DNA of 64,000 nt from Histomonas meleagridis (lineage: Eukaryota; Parabasalia; Tritrichomonadida; Dientamoebidae), in contig WSYJ01000001.1 of the NCBI GenBank assembly GCA_020186115.1, positions 992,001 through 1,056,000 on the forward strand, given 5' to 3'. The position numbers were made by a program, and so were the translations under genes. Below the pieces are notes generated by a model that saw nothing but the letters and a program-made list of their open reading frames with translations, did no database searches and had not been told where the DNA came from. This document shows positions 59,915-64,000 of this stretch, one piece after another. How positions within the stretch are numbered: the first letter of the stretch is position 1; every line of letters starts with the position of its first letter.

Positions 59915-60922
59915 ATGCCTTGGTACAGGCTTGATGCGCCCCCAGAAAACCCACAACTTCATCACCAAACCGAACTCGTCCCCAGAAATGATGAACAATA
60001 TGCTGCTATGCATCTTCCGGTAAAGTATTCTAAAAAAGATCGACTTGTTCAAGTATTACTCTTCATTTTTGGAGGTGGGTGGATAAGGGCTATCTTCTTA
60101 TTGATAGCTTCTTTAATTGCTATTATTTTGGAATCACCTTTTTACCTAATTGACTATATGCCTTCATTTATTAGAAACCATTTTTATCAATACCAAGTAA
60201 TTGTTGCAAGAATATTTGTCAGACTTATGCTGTTTGGAGTTGGTGTGTTTAAAATCAACGTTAAAGGAAAACCACATAAAGATGCTCGGAATTTAATATA
60301 TAACCATACTTCCATTACTGACGGACCACTCATATTTGTCTACAAGCCATTTACAATGGTCATGAAATCAGGCGTTAAAAGCGTACCATATTTCGGAAAA
60401 TTATTCTCAAGCGTAAACACATGTTTTGTTGACAGAAGTGCAACACACGGAAACTCTCACTTCCTTGTCAAGTGCATGGAAGATCATAATTTACCACCAA
60501 TAGCTATTGCACCAGAAGGAACGATTTCTAATGGCTCAGCACTCTTCAAGTTCAGAACTGGTGGATTCATAGCAAACGAGATGATCCAACCTGTTACTCT
60601 TCAATATCATATGTATTTTTCATATTGCGGAGCAACAATTAATTGGCTTTCAGACAGTCTCTTTGACTTCTTATGGCAAGTACTTTGCTGTCCTTTGATT
60701 ACGTGTGACCTTACATTCCACGATCCAATTACAGTTGAACAAATGAAAGGAAAGACACCAGCTGAAAAAGCTGTTGAAGCAGAGTTGATAATGGCAAACT
60801 ACCTCGGGGTGCTTGCTGGAGACAGAACAAGCCATGAAATCTTCCTTAAGAAACAAGAAGATGAGAAGAAACCAGAAGAGAAAAAGGTGTTAGTTGATAA
60901 ACAAAAATGCAAATCTTTGTGA
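59915..60922 (+). CDS. LPCAT-like lysophospholipid acyltransferase
   Basis: 335 residues. A hydrophobic stretch at about 55-80 (AIFLLIASLIAIILE) is a membrane anchor or reentrant loop. The acyltransferase motifs are in order: NHTSITDG (130-137, H131 and D136 of HX4D), FGKLFSSVNTCFVDR (motif II), IAPEGTISNGSALFKFRTGGF (200-219, the glycerol-phosphate-binding EGT and motif IV). This pattern, with APEGT and FKFRTGGF, is that of LPCAT/LPEAT enzymes that reacylate lysophospholipids in the ER. There is no EF-hand tail and no clear KKxx retrieval motif (the tail ends KQKCKSL). Confidence 0.88.
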   Translation: MPWYRLDAPPENPQLHHQTELVPRNDEQYAAMHLPVKYSKKDRLVQVLLFIFGGGWIRAIFLLIASLIAIILESPFYLIDYMPSFIRNHFYQYQVIVARIFVRLMLFGVGVFKINVKGKPHKDARNLIYNHTSITDGPLIFVYKPFTMVMKSGVKSVPYFGKLFSSVNTCFVDRSATHGNSHFLVKCMEDHNLPPIAIAPEGTISNGSALFKFRTGGFIANEMIQPVTLQYHMYFSYCGATINWLSDSLFDFLWQVLCCPLITCDLTFHDPITVEQMKGKTPAEKAVEAELIMANYLGVLAGDRTSHEIFLKKQEDEKKPEEKKVLVDKQKCKSL

Positions 60923-61333
60923 TCAATAACGCCTAAATACTTTCAGCTATTTCATTAAAATTCAACGAATTTTTTTTTTTTTTTTTGATATCAAATGATG
61001 AATGGAATCCTAAAAAAATATGCGAATTACATCGCCGGGTGATAGTAATTGCGCAAATAATAATTATTGATGTAATTGAACTATTTTTTTAATATTAATT
61101 TGTAATATAATTTGGCTTAAGAGGTTATAAAAAAAATGGTTTTTATAGATCAAATTCGAACAGATCTGTACCATGAATTCATGAATTAGATAGCAATATT
61201 TTTTTTTCATTATTGATTTTTTTGGTTTTTTCTTGGGATGTGAACGTTCACAACTTAAACGATGGAAATTTGAATTAATTTTGAGAATTTTCGATTAAAT
61301 TTAAATTTTTCAATTGTTTATTATTCTTTTTCA
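60923..61333. other. Intergenic region
   Basis: 410 bp, AT-rich with a 17-nt T run near 60970. TTTTTCAATG precedes the next gene's ATG. Nothing else. Confidence 0.4.
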
Positions 61334-62293
61334 ATGCTGTTGAAGAAAAAAATGGAAGAAGACGACCCAACCAAAAAGACATATGTAGATACAACTGATT
61401 ACCATCAACAAAAAATTTGTTACACGGGGATATACAAAAAAACCCTTCCAACATCCGACTCTGTTGTTGTGTCAGCTTTCTATCGAGGAACTTATGTTGC
61501 AATCAAATTTTTCAAAAACGATACAGAACACATATCATATTACCAAAACGAGCTGAATGTTCTTCATTGGTTTAGTGATTATCAATATGTTATTGATTGT
61601 ATTGATACAATCATATCCACTGATAATGAATACATAGGTATCGTAACAGACCAACAAGAGGAAAATCTTTACCAATGCTTTAAAAGGGATCCTTTTGATG
61701 AAAAAAAAGCATGTCAAATAATGTATCAAGTTTTAGTTGTTCTTAATCATATGCACAGCTCAAATTTTGTCCACTGCAATCTCAATTATGAGAACATTCT
61801 TCTATCATTTTCAAACAATTTACCAATAATTCATCTAACCGGTTTTGCATTTAGTAAAGAAATCCGAGAAAGATTGCCATATTCCTGCAAAGAAGGGTCA
61901 CACATGTTTTTAGCACCTGAAGTTATCAAAAATAGCCAATATTCTTTTTCAGCCGATATATGGTCTGCTGGAATAATTCTCTTTTATTGTTTAACAGGGC
62001 AAATACCATTTAACAGAAATGATGATATTGTTATTACCCTCCAAATATCGAATGGAATTATCATAAATACGATAAAGAATGCGAAAATATCTCCAGAAGC
62101 AAAAGATCTTCTTCTAAGAATGACATGCCTTAACCCTGAAATGCGGATAACAGCTTCTGAAGCACTTGAACATAAATGGTTCAAAGACAATCTTATTATT
62201 GAGTACGAAATATTTATTAAAGAAAAAGTAAGTAACAAATATAGTTTCATTGATAATGATCAGTATGATGATCAGAATGGGCCTACTGAGTGA
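61334..62293 (+). CDS. Protein pseudokinase, CAMK-like fold
   Basis: 319 residues. The kinase fold runs from about residue 28 to 293. The VAIK lysine is present (VAIKFF, Lys58), and the Glu helix (YQNELNVL), the APE motif (FLAPEV) and the D of ADIWSAGIIL are present. The catalytic loop reads VHCNLNYENILL instead of VHRDLKPENILL, so the base Asp is Asn149. The DFG motif reads GFA (residues 170-172), losing the metal-binding Asp. It should not transfer phosphate and is best called a pseudokinase, possibly a scaffold or allosteric partner. The overall lobe pattern (TGQIPFN; LLLRMTCLNPEMRITASEALEHKWF) is of the CAMK type. Confidence 0.85.
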   Translation: MLLKKKMEEDDPTKKTYVDTTDYHQQKICYTGIYKKTLPTSDSVVVSAFYRGTYVAIKFFKNDTEHISYYQNELNVLHWFSDYQYVIDCIDTIISTDNEYIGIVTDQQEENLYQCFKRDPFDEKKACQIMYQVLVVLNHMHSSNFVHCNLNYENILLSFSNNLPIIHLTGFAFSKEIRERLPYSCKEGSHMFLAPEVIKNSQYSFSADIWSAGIILFYCLTGQIPFNRNDDIVITLQISNGIIINTIKNAKISPEAKDLLLRMTCLNPEMRITASEALEHKWFKDNLIIEYEIFIKEKVSNKYSFIDNDQYDDQNGPTE

Positions 62294-62345
62294 TGTTCAT
62301 TTGTTGCAATATCTATGAAAAGATATAAAAAAACGTTAATAATTA

Positions 62346-62352
62346 AACGGTC
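62346..62352 (+). promoter_or_regulatory. AACGGTC heptamer
   Basis: Located between the 3' ends of convergent units, so not obviously a promoter element. Recorded because the same heptamer recurs in the window. Confidence 0.2.
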
Positions 62353-62454
62353 GCAGAGTTATGTTTTGAAGTAAAAAATTTATATAAGTATTGCCCGAAA
62401 TTTTTATTTCTTTTTTTACTCATTATAATGTCTTGCTAAAAACTTTTTAAAATT

Positions 62455-64000
62455 AACAAAGTTAATTTTTTCTTTCATTTTTGTGTAAGAAGTAATTTAG
62501 CAATTTCTGTTTTACCATTTTCAGATGCAATCATAAGTGCTGTATTAAATAAATCTAATGATTTCCAAATGTTGTTTTTAAGTTTTCTTTTATTAAAATA
62601 AATATCATATCAAATAAATAAATATTTTTAATATTAATATCAATTCCTTTATGTTCAAGAAGTAATTTAACAATTTCTATGTGACCTTTTTCAGACGCCC
62701 ACATAAGCGCTGTGTTAAATCATTTAAATAATTTCCAAATATTATTTCGAAATTAGAAATTATTAAAATAAATATTATATAAAACAATTAAATACCTTTA
62801 ATATTAATATCAATTGCTTCATGTTCAAGAAGCAACTTAACAATTTCTATATTGCCTTTAGAACAAGCCCACATAAGTGCTGTATGAAATATTTTCATTA
62901 ATTTCCATATATTATGTTGAAAATATAAATTATTAAAACAAATATTATATAAAACAATTAAATACCTTTAACGTTAACATCAATTCCTTTTTGTGCAAGA
63001 AATAGTTTAACTATTTCTATATTATTATTTATCACTGCAATCCAAAAGGCTGTGTTAAATAAATTGAATATTTTCCAAATATTATTTTGAAATATAAAAT
63101 CATTAATAACAATATTAAACAAAACAAATAAATATTTTTGATGTTAATATCAATTCCTTTATGTTCAAGAAGTAATTTAATGATCTCTATATAATGTCTA
63201 TAAGATGCAAATATAAGTGCTGTACTAAATATTTTTAATAATTTCCAAAAATTATTTTAAAATATTAAATCATAAAAACAAATATTATAAAAAATTATTA
63301 AATATCTTGAGCATTAACATCAATTCCTTTATGTTCAAGAAGTAATCTAACGATTTCAATATAACCTTTATCAGATGCCCACATAAGTGCTGTGCTAAAT
63401 GTTTTAAATAATTATTAAATATTATTTTGTTATACCAAATTATTTAAAACAATATCAAATTAAACATATGAATATTTTTAATGTTAACATTAATTCTGTC
63501 TTTTTCAAGAAGTAATTTAACGATGTTTATATTACCTTTAGAACATGCCCACATAAGTGTCGTCCAAAATAATTTGAATAATTTCCAAATATTATTTTGA
63601 AATATCAAAATACCAAATCAAAAATGAAATAAAAAAAATAAATACCTTTTACATTAATATCAATTCCTTTGTGTTCAAGAAGTAATTTTACTATTTCTAT
63701 ATAACAATTTGAAGATGCTAACATAAGTGCTGTATCAAATATTTTAAATAATTTCCAAATATTATTTTGAAATATCAAATTATTTAAATAAATATTAAAT
63801 AAAACAATTAAATATTTTTAGCATTAATATCAATTCCTTCTTGTTCAAGAAGTATTTTAACTATTTCTGTATGACCATATGAAGATGCCCACATAAGTGT
63901 CGTCCAAAATAATTTGAATAATTTCCAAATATTATTTTGAAATATCAAAATACCAAATCAAAAATGAAATAAAAAAAATAAATACCTTTTACATTAATAT
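62455..64000 (-). CDS. 3' part of an ankyrin-array gene (array D), N terminus outside the window
   Basis: Ten ankyrin modules with module starts and LLLEHKGIDIN-type ends can be counted, spaced about 165-175 bp. They are separated by AT-rich spacers; one that I counted base by base is 80 nt, with the Asp codon replaced by Asn. Some spacers begin GGTATTT instead of GATATTT. Two 110-bp segments (63547-63661 and from 63887 to the window end) are identical, offset by 340 bp, which is two units. The array runs off the window, so the DUF3447 part, if any, is unseen. The last module is near 62490, with a weak end. Confidence 0.6.

Overview
The window looks like nuclear DNA of a flagellated parabasalid, most likely a trichomonad of the Tritrichomonas/Trichomonas kind. 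The grounds are very AT-rich DNA, compact genes that are mostly intronless, BspA-like leucine-rich surface proteins, DUF3447/ankyrin proteins, BTB proteins with discoidin-like tails, a small two-repeat Myb protein, Inr-like TCACTT/TCATTT motifs 18-25 nt before several ATGs, and a radial spoke protein (RSPH9) that implies a motile flagellum. The species assignment is inference; no rRNA or tRNA gene was recognised.

Layout. 1-4654 (-): the 5' part of a CARMIL-like leucine-rich-repeat protein with a very long proline-rich repeat tail that runs off the window. 5743-7557 (-): an intact BspA-like surface protein. 7856-11396: a divergent cyclin, two small unknown genes and a p24-like membrane protein. 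11561-23052: an accessory region with three ankyrin-array genes on the minus strand (one beheaded), a 71-bp inverted-repeat hairpin at the beheading point, and two copies of a roughly 600-bp repeat. 23504-30331: a housekeeping cluster of linker histone, PRMT1-type arginine methyltransferase, a helical-repeat protein, a prenyltransferase beta subunit, RSPH9 and an RCC1-like protein, with two very short divergent promoters. 31102-39442: a proline/alanine-tailed protein, a Myb protein, riboflavin kinase, a BTB protein and a small unknown. 39529-47135: a Vps15-like pseudokinase/WD protein, a bromodomain-NET protein and a discoidin-like protein, with decayed surface-protein fragments between them. 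47321-49745: wrecks of a BspA-like gene and a Glu/Lys-rich gene. 49818-62293: a RalGAP/tuberin-type GAP, an LRR protein, a giant NT-C2 protein with an 800-residue charged octapeptide helix, an LPCAT-like acyltransferase and a pseudokinase. 62455-64000 (-): another ankyrin array, cut by the window end.

The main signal is the ankyrin arrays. Each repeat is a 30-codon ankyrin module (Thr-x-Leu to Lys-Asp) followed by an AT-rich spacer that is almost always exactly 80 nt in units that have otherwise diverged. Eighty is not a multiple of three and the spacers carry stops, yet the modules stay open and both complete arrays end in a final module with its own stop. A second spacer class lacks the first 17 nt. 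It is 63 nt long, a multiple of three, and in several cases reads open and in frame. This looks like fixed-length intervening sequences, some converted to coding sequence by loss of their 5' end. However, canonical trichomonad splice signals are absent and the expected 3' AG is missing in three units, so the removal mechanism is open.

Many reading frames in this region begin at TTG or GTG. For a eukaryote I moved starts to the first sensible ATG, and Inr-like motifs often support the choice.
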